Source: UBA8514 sp034933685 (lineage in GTDB: Bacteria; Bacillota; Clostridia; Lachnospirales; Anaerotignaceae). From it: a stretch of 64,000 bases of DNA. The DNA lies in NCBI GenBank assembly GCA_034933685.1, contig JAYFNB010000003.1, forward strand, positions 1 to 64,000, given 5' to 3'. This document shows positions 25,501 to 33,670 of this stretch, in pieces (position 1 is the stretch's first letter; the number at the start of each line of letters is the position of its first letter). The translations under genes and the position numbers were made by a program. A model generated the notes under the pieces. The model saw only the letters and a program-made list of their open reading frames with translations, did no database searches and was not told the origin of the DNA.

Positions 25501-25572
25501 ACATTAACTAAAGGTGAAGCATTAACTGCAATAAGAAACTTGCTCTTAAAATCTGAATTAATTAACAAATAG
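22558..25572 (+). CDS. S-layer-anchored surface protein with beta-propeller and SLH domains
   Basis: A 1004-residue exported protein; ATG at 22558 follows AAAGGAGG and begins a signal peptide ending near SVYA (residue 29). Domains in order: an NHL/SMP-30-like beta-propeller (about 35-305; repeated DGYLYVADYGDDKIYKMD-type units), a SwmB-like adhesion domain (about 310-385), two tandem modules of about 75 residues with GKITGTTTAMEF (about 395-550), a Ser/Asp/Gly linker near 555-575, a central domain of unknown type, and three SLH repeats (about 825-1004; VTRAEFADYIV, ITREEVMAMYANAM, LTKGEALTAIRNLL) that hold it to the wall polymer. The ligand of the propeller is unknown. Confidence 0.88.
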   Translation: MNFKKQTCKLICAVMTIILTFSINISVYAGSLIPVIPYSGISLSTDFSLAHDVVMGPDGYLYVADYGDDKIYKMDKTGQNITSFCENITGAKAMVFDKDGNLYLAQYINIASAQKLLKITPQGVSSFVNSSFAQPLNGIAIDKDNVLYISDNSGDGVTTGHIYKINLDGSGQSLFADSFDHGQIQGICFDADNNLYVPFLYKDKIAKIDTNGNTTNFITGLSNTTWASMGDDGFLYVSTSNKTIEKFDLNGNQISQFLTGNITPWGAYVDKGGYIYFASLSDSVCMIPGSAETENATQISLTMNTTLEGNAADPSAFTIGGVDSNPFVTSAKISGSTITLALNNPITSDETVTVSYAKTGTNDLTTQSDYKLDNFSGIGVINNLMPSPNLNQTAPTGLEGVAPTFAGGNGKITGTTTAMEFRPILADNNEYLPCSEGETTVTPSTYLVRLKAKTGYHAGYTTTVYVHNPDTQNQDAPIGLVGVAPTSLNGMGKITGTTTAMEFKLDSADDSSYSACSEGETMVNASATYSVRFSAKPTLFLNAGTPASVTVPPFVPKKSSSDDDSSGGGGNSTPISTTKPADKIVLINGKEEKAGTETKSTVNGVSQITLTVDSSAISKKLKEVLENKTDKSQNLIVFSLSSCNSGTVALTGDIVKELENSEFNISISKDQAEYIIPAEELAIRRLADILDVDSSQLKDIEIKITIKEVSAEVLAKYNEIAGKQEHELVVPPVEFEIVAKATGTDGVTRETTVSKFSNYVERIIEIPANFDPMKITTGVVFNADGTYSHVPTVVFEKDGKYYAKLSSLTNSAYSVIYNPITVDSVNGHWSEEIVNSMAARLILTDTTNFNADEAVTRAEFADYIVRSLGLYRESNAKARSFKDVSIGSKYQLSIEIAKEWGIISGYPNGDFKPDATITREEVMAMYANAMDIVKIADSDDNKLSQYSDNADVSKWATSHVERVVNAEIFNGKGNGLLTPKDTLTKGEALTAIRNLLLKSELINK

Positions 25573-25578
25573 TATAAA

Positions 25579-25619
25579 AAAGATAGGCTTAGATGTAAAT
25601 TCTAATCCTATCTTTTTTT
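25579..25619. terminator. Bidirectional terminator between convergent genes
   Basis: AAAGATAGG (25579-25587) pairs with CCTATCTTT (from 25607), followed by a T run on the plus strand and by A/T on the other side. Confidence 0.85.
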
Positions 25620-25624
25620 AGTAT

Positions 25625-27409
25625 TTATTTAAATTTAACTAAAATATAAACATCTGCATCATATTGTGTTTTGTCACCATAATTATTAATACTTGCGTGC
25701 TGTACAACAAAAGTAAGCTTTGCGTCATCACTTTCAGTGTAGAAAATTGCCTCTTCATTGGATATTTCACCCTTGTCTACATCATAATTGCTGTATCTTG
25801 AAAAAATCTCATTTGTATCAAATCTTATCAGCTCATTATTATTATCATTCCTAAGGGTGATATCATATTTTTCCCCTGACATAGTTCTTTCTAGACTATA
25901 ATTATTTCCCATGTTTTCAATATCGCAAATTTTTGCCACCGTGTTTTCTTGATAATTTATATAGGTATGCACTAAAACATCATTCCCTGCAACATCAACC
26001 GGAACATTTGAACTTAAAAAAACATTTATGGAATAGTAGTTTTTCTCAGGAACATCATATTCGTAAAAACCAAAGGTATCATAAAAATTTTCATAATGAC
26101 TAAAATTCTCTGGTAGCAACCCAATTTTGTTGCCATACCCCATCCTGCTCAAATACTCAACCACAGAAACAATAACCTTTTTATCCTCGTTGGAAATAGA
26201 GCCATTTGGCGTTATGGTGTTGTTGTTTAACATGTCGTTTTTTGTTAATACAGCTTTTAGTGTCCTTTCTTGACTAAGGCGGCTAACTGAAAAAGCATCA
26301 ATAGGCGGAATAATGGATACCACTGAAAAACCGATAAGCATTGCGGCAATAATTCCGTTTTTCTTCACTGGCAACAGGCTCATCACAATTCCAGAACAAA
26401 CGGCAAAAATGCCAAACAAAATTGCAAAATATCGGGTATGTGTAACACCCATTTCTCTTATACTAATAACAGAAGCTGCAATTTGAAACAGCACTATTGG
26501 CACAAGCAATTTAGGGAAAAATCGGCGAAACAAGACTGCAAATTTATTTTCCAGTCCACTTGAAAGAATATATATTAAAATTACTGTAATGGCATATGAA
26601 ACCAGCATTGGCTCCAAAAGATTATTGCTCCAAAACTGCCCTAAAATATTTCGCACTATATAAATCATAAGAATTAATGTAAAAACCCCAGTTAAAGGAA
26701 TAATTATATATGAAATAAGAATTTCCAAGAATTTGGGGCAAAAAGTTGCCCTTTTAATAATCTCTTCTTGCAGCACCATTTTTTCCAAATCCGTGTCTTT
26801 GCTGTTTTCACCTGGATAAATGGGAATTAGAGAAAGAAAAAATATAGGTGCAAATAGGACAAAAACAATATTCGCAGTGTGAGAATAAGCGTTGTAATTC
26901 ACCTTAAAAATAAGCATATTAATGGCGGAAATAACCAGGCAGCAACCACCAAAAAGCACAGTGGAGTAAAGCACCGAATGAAAAAAGGCTTTAAACACCG
27001 CCATAAAACTTTCATTAAAACTTATACTGCTTTTAATAACAGGCACCCATATGAAGGCGAAAAAAAGCGCCAGAATCGCCACAGCCGTTCTTATGCCAAT
27101 TTCCATACTAAGCTCTGGTGCACTCCTTAGAATAAGGAAGTATCCTAGCGTCACAATAACTCCACAACCCATTAAAATAAAGCGCGTTACTTCCTTAGAA
27201 AAAAAGCGTTCATATAACCCTTGAAATGAAGCACATAAAAGTGAGCCAACAGCACATGCCAGAAGCTGTTTTCCATACTGCTTTTCACCGTTAATTGAAA
27301 CAAAAACTATAACAGTCGCAGCTAAAAGAAATACCTGAGTAACTGGATAACGTACAACGGCATTGGTAAGGCTTTTAAATCTGTTTAAAGGTTTTGTGAC
27401 CCATTTCAT
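25625..27409 (-). CDS. DUF4153 integral membrane protein
   Basis: A 594-residue protein if started at ATG 27407-27409 (GGAAGGG upstream); a longer frame starts at 27454. The N-terminal two-thirds contain about ten hydrophobic segments (for example VTQVFLLAATVIVFVSI and SVLYSTVLFGGCCLVISAI), followed by a soluble C-terminal region of about 190 residues with a GFYEYDVPEKNYYSINVF stretch. This matches DUF4153, a family of unknown function common in Firmicutes. No transport or enzyme motif can be seen. Neighbours do not suggest a role. Confidence 0.75.
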   Translation of the reverse strand: MKWVTKPLNRFKSLTNAVVRYPVTQVFLLAATVIVFVSINGEKQYGKQLLACAVGSLLCASFQGLYERFFSKEVTRFILMGCGVIVTLGYFLILRSAPELSMEIGIRTAVAILALFFAFIWVPVIKSSISFNESFMAVFKAFFHSVLYSTVLFGGCCLVISAINMLIFKVNYNAYSHTANIVFVLFAPIFFLSLIPIYPGENSKDTDLEKMVLQEEIIKRATFCPKFLEILISYIIIPLTGVFTLILMIYIVRNILGQFWSNNLLEPMLVSYAITVILIYILSSGLENKFAVLFRRFFPKLLVPIVLFQIAASVISIREMGVTHTRYFAILFGIFAVCSGIVMSLLPVKKNGIIAAMLIGFSVVSIIPPIDAFSVSRLSQERTLKAVLTKNDMLNNNTITPNGSISNEDKKVIVSVVEYLSRMGYGNKIGLLPENFSHYENFYDTFGFYEYDVPEKNYYSINVFLSSNVPVDVAGNDVLVHTYINYQENTVAKICDIENMGNNYSLERTMSGEKYDITLRNDNNNELIRFDTNEIFSRYSNYDVDKGEISNEEAIFYTESDDAKLTFVVQHASINNYGDKTQYDADVYILVKFK

Positions 27410-27567
27410 TTTTTCAACCCTTCCTATCCAAGAATATATTTTCAGATTGGCCAAAATCTTTGTTCATTTGTTTTTAATTTGAAAATATCTATTACAGGAT
27501 ATTGTTACCTCTTTTGTATTTTTTATCATTAATTATGTTAACAAATACAATTAAAAATATATATTAA

Positions 27568-27596
27568 AAGCCCCTAAAACTTCATGTTTTAAGGGC
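27568..27596 (-). terminator. Terminator after the chemoreceptor gene
   Basis: GCCCCTAAAAC and GTTTTAAGGGGC arms with a 5-nt loop, followed on the minus strand by an A/T-rich tail. Confidence 0.75.
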
Positions 27597-27624
27597 CTCC
27601 AAGTTAATCTTCTTTCGTTAGAAA

Positions 27625-29352
27625 CTACTTTTTCAATTTAAACCTGCTAATTAAATTCTTAAGTAACTGCGCCTGTCCTGATAATTCTTCACTTGTTGCC
27701 GCACTTTCTTGGGCAGTAGCGCTGTTGGTTTGAACTACAGCTGAAATTTCTTCTACCCCAGCATTCACCTTCACAACAGCTTTCTCCTGTTCTATGCTCT
27801 CGTCGGCAATGTATTGTATAGCTTGGGCAGATTTTTCAGAAGCGGAAATAACTCCATCTAAAGACTCTGCCGTTCTAACAACAATTTTTGTTCCGTTGTC
27901 AATTGCATTAATAGCTTTTTCAATTAAAGCAGCTGTACTTTTTGCGCTTTCTGCCGATTTTGCCGCAAGATTTCGCACTTCATCGGCAACAACCGCAAAT
28001 CCTTTGCCTGCCGAACCCGCTCTTGCGGCTTCAACTGCGGCATTAAGCGCAAGAATATTGGTTTGGAACGCTATATCGTCAATATTTTTAATAATTTTTC
28101 CTATTTCGTTAGAAGTATTGCTTATTTCATCCATTGCCGCTGTCATTTCACTCATTTGCTGTTTACTTCTGCTTACTGCAACACCTGTATCCAAAGAAAT
28201 TTGTTTTGCATTTTCGGCATTTTCTGCTGTCATTTTTGTCTTCAATGTTATTTCACCTAAAACATTAGAAAGCTCTTCTATAGAACTAGCCTGCTGTGTA
28301 GCTCCTTGTGAAAGCGACTGTGCTACACCTGAAAGCTGGTCTGAACCATATGCAACCTGTTCTGAGGAACTATTAATTTGTAACAATGAAGAAGAAATAT
28401 TCTCGACAAATTTTTCAATAGAACTTCTTATTTCATCCAAATCGCCAATATAAGACAAATTGTCATCTAACACAAAATTACCTTCAGAAAATTCTTTCAT
28501 AGAATTGCCAATGTCCATAATAACCATACTTAAATTTCCTACAGTTTGGCTTGTAGCCATTGCCAGTGTTTCAAGTTCATCCCCAGTGTTCACTTCAGGC
28601 ACAGGGGAATGCAAATCTCCCTGGCACAATTTGGTTATTCTTTGTGTTATAGCGTTTAAATGTTTTGTAATTATATTTGCCACAATAAACATTAGTATAA
28701 TTCCCAAGAAACTTAAAACAGCGCCGCAAGCGATAATACCCATTAAGGCAAAATTTTTATCCTTCTCATATGCCGCTATGGTCTCTTCAATGTCATCATA
28801 ATAATTTGCACTGCTTATGTACCAACCGTAAGGCTCAAACTTTTTGGTAAAACTTCTTTTCTTAAAATATCCTTCTTCTCCTACTTTAGAAAAATAAAAT
28901 TCTGTAAATCCTCCTTCTGGATTATTCCCTTCTTTGAGAATATTCTGAACCAAATATGTTCCTTCAAAATCCTGCAGATTAAATCGGTTTTTCCCCTCTT
29001 GTTCAGGGCTCATATGCACTACACAAGTTCCATCTTCCAAATCTGCCCATAAATAGCCTTCTCCATTATTATATCTGGTATCTCTTACTATTTTTTTAGC
29101 CGTTTCCATTTCCTCATTTTGGGTAATCTCTCCATTAAGATACCTTTGATGATTGGAATCCAAGGCACCAATAATGCTGTCTACGCTAGTTTTTATTATT
29201 GCATCAAACTCTCCTTCAACAGCTTCAATTGTAGAATCATGAGATTTATCTAATTCAACAAAAGATAATGCACCTTGAACAAAAATAGTAATAATCAACA
29301 ATAACCCAAAAATCACTACTAGCTTTTCCCTTATTTTCAATTTTTTCAACAT
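27625..29352 (-). CDS. Methyl-accepting chemotaxis protein with sCache_2 sensor
   Basis: A 575-residue transducer, ATG behind AGAAGGAGAC. Layout: TM1 about 10-30 (LVVIFGLLLIITIFVQGAL), an extracellular sCache_2-type domain about 35-195 (NNGEGYLWADLEDGTCVVH and KKFEPYGWYISSANYYDD), TM2 about 200-225, HAMP about 226-280, and a signalling domain with the strictly conserved hairpin tip DDIAFQTNILALNAAVEAAR. Small-Cache receptors of this type often bind short organic acids. A promoter with consensus -35 lies at 29418-29446. It signals to CheA; no other chemotaxis gene is near. Confidence 0.92.
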   Translation of the reverse strand: MLKKLKIREKLVVIFGLLLIITIFVQGALSFVELDKSHDSTIEAVEGEFDAIIKTSVDSIIGALDSNHQRYLNGEITQNEEMETAKKIVRDTRYNNGEGYLWADLEDGTCVVHMSPEQEGKNRFNLQDFEGTYLVQNILKEGNNPEGGFTEFYFSKVGEEGYFKKRSFTKKFEPYGWYISSANYYDDIEETIAAYEKDKNFALMGIIACGAVLSFLGIILMFIVANIITKHLNAITQRITKLCQGDLHSPVPEVNTGDELETLAMATSQTVGNLSMVIMDIGNSMKEFSEGNFVLDDNLSYIGDLDEIRSSIEKFVENISSSLLQINSSSEQVAYGSDQLSGVAQSLSQGATQQASSIEELSNVLGEITLKTKMTAENAENAKQISLDTGVAVSRSKQQMSEMTAAMDEISNTSNEIGKIIKNIDDIAFQTNILALNAAVEAARAGSAGKGFAVVADEVRNLAAKSAESAKSTAALIEKAINAIDNGTKIVVRTAESLDGVISASEKSAQAIQYIADESIEQEKAVVKVNAGVEEISAVVQTNSATAQESAATSEELSGQAQLLKNLISRFKLKK

Positions 29353-29417
29353 AGTTTTGTCTCCTTCTGTAATGTTTGTGTAAAAGACATTTAACTTATA
29401 TTAGCAGTTTCTAACAA

Positions 29418-29446
29418 ACCATACCATGGGTAAAATAAAATGTCAA
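29418..29446 (-). promoter_or_regulatory. Chemoreceptor promoter
   Basis: On the minus strand TTGACA (29441-29446) and TATGGT (29418-29423) are 17 bp apart, about 65 bp upstream of the ATG. Confidence 0.6.
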
Positions 29447-29573
29447 TAGTTTACAAAAAAACCAAAAAATCTAATATTTTTGCTGTATCTATTATTAACT
29501 TACTATAATTGTAGTATTTTGTTGAATTTCATATAATTTGTGCTAGTAATTATAAAAAACATAGGAAAATCAA

Positions 29574-29603
29574 AAAGACACCTTCAAAAAAGTGTCTTTT
29601 TTT
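29574..29603 (-). terminator. Terminator after the NSS transporter gene
   Basis: AAAGACAC (29574-29581) pairs with GTGTCTTT (29592-29599); runs of T follow on both strands. Confidence 0.75.
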
Positions 29604-29695
29604 GTAAAATTATTTGTACTTTTTAACAAGACTTAAAACGGTCCCCAACTAATAAAAAAGATTAGCCAGCCTCCATCACCTTTCATTTTCACGCA

Positions 29696-31042
29696 TCAGC
29701 CAATTCCGCCTAAAACGGCACCAACAATAAATACCAGCACAGTTACTCCGCAGAAAATATATTTTGCCGTTGGATAGAACCAACTGCCAAGTGGCTTTGA
29801 ACGTGACAGATTAACCTGCGCCAAAGTAAATTCCTTTTTGCATACCCAAAAGAACATAATACCAGCCAACGCTGCACCCATAGGGCAAATGTATATTGAA
29901 CATATATCCATCCAGTCGGAAACAATGCCCTGTATGCTTAAACCAACAACAATGCCAATAACACCAATGATGGCAACAGCAGTATTTCGCTTCAAATTAA
30001 ACATTTGCTGAAGAGTAGCAATTGGTGCCTCAAACAAATTAATAAGTGAGGAAACACCTGCGAATAATACTGCAACAAAGAATATAATCATAATTAAACT
30101 TCCACCAGGCATTGTTTTAAAGATATTAGGAAGGAAAATAAACATAAGTCCTGGGCCTCCGCTAGAAAGCTGTTGACCTGTGGTTGCCATCGCAGGAATA
30201 ATTACAAGTGCAGCAAGCATTGCCGCCATAGTATCAAAAATAGCTACCATTTTTGCACTGGCTGGAACATCCTCGCCCTTACTAAGGTAAGAGCCGTAAA
30301 TCAAAGTTCCGTTACCAGCTATAGATAATGAGAAAAACGCCTGGCCAAGTGCATAAATCCATACTAAAGGGTCTGCAAGCCCCTTAGGGTTCAGCACGAA
30401 TATGTATTTATAGCCGTCCGCTGCACCAGGAAGTGTAGCAATGTAAATTGCCAGCCCAACAAACATAAGGAAGAATAATGGCATCATAACCTTGTTGGCT
30501 TTTTCAATTCCGCCGCCAATACCAAGTATCATAATTCCAAGAGAAACCACCATGCCAATGATTTGCCAAATATTATTGCCCCAAGCACTGGCTGTACCGC
30601 CAAACAAAGCACCGAAAGCATCAACACCTTCGTTGGCAAGTACCGAACCGCTAAACGACCCGAAGGTATATTTAAAAATCCATCCTACAACTACAGAGTA
30701 ACCTATTGCTAAAGCCAATGAACCTAAAACAGGAATGAGTCCCAGTGTTTCACCTAATTTTTTGTTTCCGTTGCGCATTTCGGTGGCTTTACCAAATGAG
30801 CCAATAGGTCCCATTCCAGTTGCACGACCAAATGCCATCTCTCCAATTACGCCAGTAGAACCAATAAGAACAACAAATATGAAATAAGGTATTAAAAACG
30901 TTGCACCACCATATGCTGAAACACGTGCTGGAAAGAGCCAGATATTGCCCATACCAACAGCAGAACCAATGCAGGCAAGGATAAATCCCCACCTAGTATT
31001 AAACCCATCATTGCTAGCCGTATCACCTTTTTTTATTGCCAT
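29696..31042 (-). CDS. NSS-family sodium-dependent transporter, probably for tryptophan (TnaT-like)
   Basis: A 448-residue protein; ATG at 31040-31042 is set by GGAGGAACAAAG. The TM1 signature GSAVGMGNIWLFPARVSAYG, which forms the Na+ and substrate site of LeuT-fold transporters, is complete, and about eleven to twelve hydrophobic segments follow. Bacterial NSS members carry amino acids, and TnaT of Symbiobacterium transports tryptophan. The gene follows tryptophanase on the same strand, which supports tryptophan or another aromatic amino acid as substrate. A terminator-like hairpin separates the two genes, so expression may be lower than that of tnaA. Confidence 0.85.
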   Translation of the reverse strand: MAIKKGDTASNDGFNTRWGFILACIGSAVGMGNIWLFPARVSAYGGATFLIPYFIFVVLIGSTGVIGEMAFGRATGMGPIGSFGKATEMRNGNKKLGETLGLIPVLGSLALAIGYSVVVGWIFKYTFGSFSGSVLANEGVDAFGALFGGTASAWGNNIWQIIGMVVSLGIMILGIGGGIEKANKVMMPLFFLMFVGLAIYIATLPGAADGYKYIFVLNPKGLADPLVWIYALGQAFFSLSIAGNGTLIYGSYLSKGEDVPASAKMVAIFDTMAAMLAALVIIPAMATTGQQLSSGGPGLMFIFLPNIFKTMPGGSLIMIIFFVAVLFAGVSSLINLFEAPIATLQQMFNLKRNTAVAIIGVIGIVVGLSIQGIVSDWMDICSIYICPMGAALAGIMFFWVCKKEFTLAQVNLSRSKPLGSWFYPTAKYIFCGVTVLVFIVGAVLGGIG

Positions 31043-31083
31043 CTTTGTTCCTCCATTCAATTATATAAAGTTGGGGGTAATGT

Positions 31084-31120
31084 AAAAAGCGACCTTTTCG
31101 GCCTCACCGAAAAAGCCGCT
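31084..31120 (-). terminator. Terminator or attenuator between tnaA and the transporter gene
   Basis: AGCGACCTTTTCGG (31088-31101) pairs with CCGAAAAAGCCGCT (31107-31120); on the minus strand a TTTTT run follows. It lies 107 bp after tnaA and about 42 bp before the transporter ATG, so part of transcription should stop here. Confidence 0.8.
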
Positions 31121-31226
31121 TGCGTTTATTAACATTGCTAAGACAGTCTTGTTTTGCTTTAAAAAGTGTGTAAAATATTCATTTAAGTACGGATTATAAT
31201 GTCATTAGTTTGTGCTTCACTTTCTA

Positions 31227-32618
31227 TTAATCCTCAACTGGTGCCAATGAAGCCTGGAAGTGACGAAGAATAGGTGGCTCCCATGTAATTTTGTATCCGT
31301 GACGAATTTCCTTTGCACGGTCTCTAACTTCAATCAGCGCATCTGCCATAAGGTCAATGTGTGACTGTGTGTAAACACGGCGTGGAATTGCTAAACGGGT
31401 AAATTCGTTGTCTGAACGCAACTGCTTGCCAGTGTCTGGGTCGTTACCCAACATGTATGAACCAATATCGCAAGTACGAATTCCAGCTTCCTTATATAAT
31501 TCTATAGCCAAAACCTGACCAGGGAACTCATAGTAAGGAATGTGTGGATAGATTTGTGCCGCATCAATGAATGGACCATGACCACCAATAGGTGCTTGAT
31601 ATGCAATCCCTGCATCATCCAAACGTGAAGCAAGATATTCCATCTGACCAATTCTATATCTAAGATAGTTTTCATCAATGCCTTCATATAATCCAATAGC
31701 CAATGCTTCTAAGTCGCGTCCGTTCAAGCCGCCATATGTATAAAAGCCTTCATAGCTAATGCAGTTCGCTTTAATTTTTAAAATTAAAGGAGATTCAGGG
31801 TCTTTAATCCCAATCATACCGCCCATGTTAACAATGGTGTCTTTTTTAGCAGACATTGTGCACATATCGGCATAAGAGAACATTTTATGAACAATCTCTT
31901 TGATTGTCATATTCTTGCATTCTTCTTCGTCTCTTTTTACAAAATAAGCGTTCTCTGCATAACGTGCAGCGTCTATATCAAGAGGAATGTTGTATTTCTT
32001 ACAAACCTCGGATACCTCTCTCATGTTTTGCATTGAAACTGGCTGACCGCCAGCGGAATTGTTAGTAATAGTCATTACCACAAGGCCAATGTTTTCCGGC
32101 CCCTTTTCTTTGATAATTTCTTCCATCTTTGCAACGTCCATGTTTCCTTTGAACTTTGCACGCAATGAAGGATTTTTGCCCTCTTCGCAGCAACAATCAA
32201 TAGGTCTTGCCCCTGCCAAAATAACGTGTGCACGGGTGGTGTCAAAGAACATATTAGAGATAGCATACTTGCCTTGTGAAAGGAAAGTAGGAAAGAGAAC
32301 TTTCTCTGCCGCACGACCCTGATGAACAGGTTGAATATAGCCATATCCAAAAATATCTTTACCTGCATCCACAAATTTGTAGTAGCTGGATGCGCCTGCA
32401 TAAGCTTCGTCGCCCTGCATAATGCCAGCCCATTGCTTATCGCTCATTGCATTAGTTCCGCTGTCTGTAAGCAAGTCAATGTAACACTCGCTGCCCTTAA
32501 GGCGGAACATATTGTAATCTGCACGCTTGATTGCTTCCTCTCGCTCTGCTCTTGTCATCATAGTCAATGGTTCGACCATCTTGATTCGGAAAGGTTCGGG
32601 AACATACTTAATTGCCAT
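31227..32618 (-). CDS. tnaA: Tryptophanase
   Basis: A 463-residue PLP beta-eliminating lyase, converting tryptophan to indole, pyruvate and ammonia. IDLLTDSGTNAMSDKQW and GDEAYAGASSYY are family motifs; the PLP lysine is K259 in MSAKKD. Tyrosine phenol-lyase is the close alternative, but two specificity positions favour tryptophanase: aspartate in FFDTT (D126, equal to E. coli D137; threonine in phenol-lyase) and histidine in LRHF (H453, equal to H463; phenylalanine in phenol-lyase). Some other residues (IPRRVYT) look phenol-lyase-like, so substrate overlap cannot be excluded. A consensus promoter, a small leader ORF and a divergent YheO-type regulator lie upstream. Confidence 0.88.
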   Translation of the reverse strand: MAIKYVPEPFRIKMVEPLTMMTRAEREEAIKRADYNMFRLKGSECYIDLLTDSGTNAMSDKQWAGIMQGDEAYAGASSYYKFVDAGKDIFGYGYIQPVHQGRAAEKVLFPTFLSQGKYAISNMFFDTTRAHVILAGARPIDCCCEEGKNPSLRAKFKGNMDVAKMEEIIKEKGPENIGLVVMTITNNSAGGQPVSMQNMREVSEVCKKYNIPLDIDAARYAENAYFVKRDEEECKNMTIKEIVHKMFSYADMCTMSAKKDTIVNMGGMIGIKDPESPLILKIKANCISYEGFYTYGGLNGRDLEALAIGLYEGIDENYLRYRIGQMEYLASRLDDAGIAYQAPIGGHGPFIDAAQIYPHIPYYEFPGQVLAIELYKEAGIRTCDIGSYMLGNDPDTGKQLRSDNEFTRLAIPRRVYTQSHIDLMADALIEVRDRAKEIRHGYKITWEPPILRHFQASLAPVED

Positions 32619-32690
32619 AATAATACCTCCATATTTTTTTAATATAATATATTGATACCCCGGTTTCCTTAAAAGTTTTTGCTTTCAAGG

Positions 32691-32726
32691 TTAGCGGTCG
32701 GCAGTAACCAAAAGGGAAGAAGTCAT
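32691..32726 (-). CDS. Candidate 11-residue leader peptide of tnaA
   Basis: ATG (32724-32726) follows GAAAGGA by seven bases; the peptide is MTSSLLVTADR and the TAA (32691-32693) lies inside a GGTTA/TAACC hairpin. It is in the tnaA mRNA leader. Unlike TnaC of E. coli it has no tryptophan codon, so a different type of attenuation, or none, is to be expected. Confidence 0.4.
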   Translation of the reverse strand: MTSSLLVTADR

Positions 32727-32749
32727 ATTCAATTCCTTTCAATGATACA

Positions 32750-32778
32750 ATTTTATCATCGTAATAATAAATTGTCAA
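32750..32778 (-). promoter_or_regulatory. tnaA promoter
   Basis: On the minus strand TTGACA (32773-32778) and TAAAAT (32750-32755) are 17 bp apart; the start point near 32743 gives a leader of about 125 nt. Confidence 0.75.
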
Positions 32779-32862
32779 ACCATTATTTGTGTAAATGTTA
32801 CTAAAATTTTATGCAAACATTCGTATTATTCTTATTTATACTATACTAACCGAGAAGTAATA

Positions 32863-32901
32863 TGCAATAATCTTTTATTGCAATAATGGGCTGTGTATAA
32901 T
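32863..32901 (+). promoter_or_regulatory. Dyad operator and -10 box of the regulator gene
   Basis: TGCAATAA (32863-32870) and TTATTGCA (32875-32882) form a perfect dyad around 4 bp. TATAAT is at 32896-32901, so the dyad covers the expected -35 place; autoregulation is likely. Confidence 0.6.
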
Positions 32902-32956
32902 ATACTGAAAGTAATAATAAGTTTTATTAACGAAATTTGGAAAGAGGTGTTAAATA

Positions 32957-33637
32957 ATGACCGTTGAAATGATTCGCCAGTATTCTTTGCTTGTAGATTT
33001 CCTAGGACGTACTTTAGGCCCCGACTATGAAATCGCATTGCACGATTTGGGCAAAAAACAATCTATCGTTGCAATTGCCAATGGTCATATTAGCGGCAGA
33101 GCCATCGGTGCTCCGCTAACAAATGTAGCCATGCAAAACATTGCCGAACGTAACTACGAAACGCAGAACTACTATCTAAGTCACCGTGGGTTGTCGGCAG
33201 ATGGAAGGCTTCTTCGTTCTTCCAGTTTTTATATAAAAGATGAACATGGCAAGCTTGTGGGGCTTTTATGCATAAATTTTGATGACACCCGATATCAGCA
33301 ATTGTCAGAATTGGTATTTTCGCTGTGTCATCCCGATGAATACGCTGAAAAAAACATTAGCATAGGTTCTTCACCATTGCCTGATGGTGAAGATGAAACT
33401 TTTTATAGCAGTATTGCTAGTGCGGCAGATGCGGCATTGTTATCGGTAATGAAAAGTTCGTCTGTGCCAACAGACCGACTAACACAAGATGAAAAAATGG
33501 AAATTGTTGGTTTGCTAAACAGCAAAGGTATTTTCATGCTTAAAGGGGCAGTAACCGAGGTGGCAGAAAGGCTGAGCTGTTCTCCTGCCAGCATATACCG
33601 ATACCTAGGTAAGCTGAACCGAAAAAAGAACTCCTAA
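32957..33637 (+). CDS. YheO-type transcriptional regulator (PAS-like domain plus HTH_22)
   Basis: A 226-residue protein, ATG after AAAGAGGTG. Residues about 8-115 form a YheO-like PAS domain (FLGRTLGPDYEIALHDLGKK cut to LGRTLGPDYEIALHDL, then SSSFYIKDEHGKLVGLLCIN). The C-terminus is a helix-turn-helix (GAVTEVAERLSCSPASIYRY). Family members such as YheO and DauR regulate amino acid metabolism. It is divergent from tnaA and probably controls it, possibly sensing tryptophan or another amino acid; this is inference. Confidence 0.85.
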   Translation: MTVEMIRQYSLLVDFLGRTLGPDYEIALHDLGKKQSIVAIANGHISGRAIGAPLTNVAMQNIAERNYETQNYYLSHRGLSADGRLLRSSSFYIKDEHGKLVGLLCINFDDTRYQQLSELVFSLCHPDEYAEKNISIGSSPLPDGEDETFYSSIASAADAALLSVMKSSSVPTDRLTQDEKMEIVGLLNSKGIFMLKGAVTEVAERLSCSPASIYRYLGKLNRKKNS

Positions 33638-33670
33638 AAGGCAGAAAATTAAACCTAGGAGGAATTAACT

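Larger units (their letters stand above)
29353..29695. other. Spacer upstream of the chemoreceptor gene
   Basis: This gene-free stretch holds the chemoreceptor promoter (29418-29446) and the terminator of the transporter gene (29574-29603). I see nothing else in it. Confidence 0.6.
32619..32956. promoter_or_regulatory. Divergent control region of tnaA and the YheO-type regulator
   Basis: This 338-bp gap contains, from left to right, the tnaA leader with an 11-codon ORF, the tnaA promoter (32750-32778), an A/T-rich centre, a 20-bp dyad (32863-32882) and the -10 box of the regulator (32896-32901). Confidence 0.7.

Noticed and set aside
27794..28453. 219-codon open frame opposite the chemoreceptor gene
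   Set aside because: Alanine/serine-rich composition is the reverse image of the conserved signalling domain; no start signals.
31227..32618. Tyrosine phenol-lyase
   Set aside because: The aspartate in FFDTT and the histidine in LRHF are those of tryptophanase; phenol-lyase has threonine and phenylalanine there.
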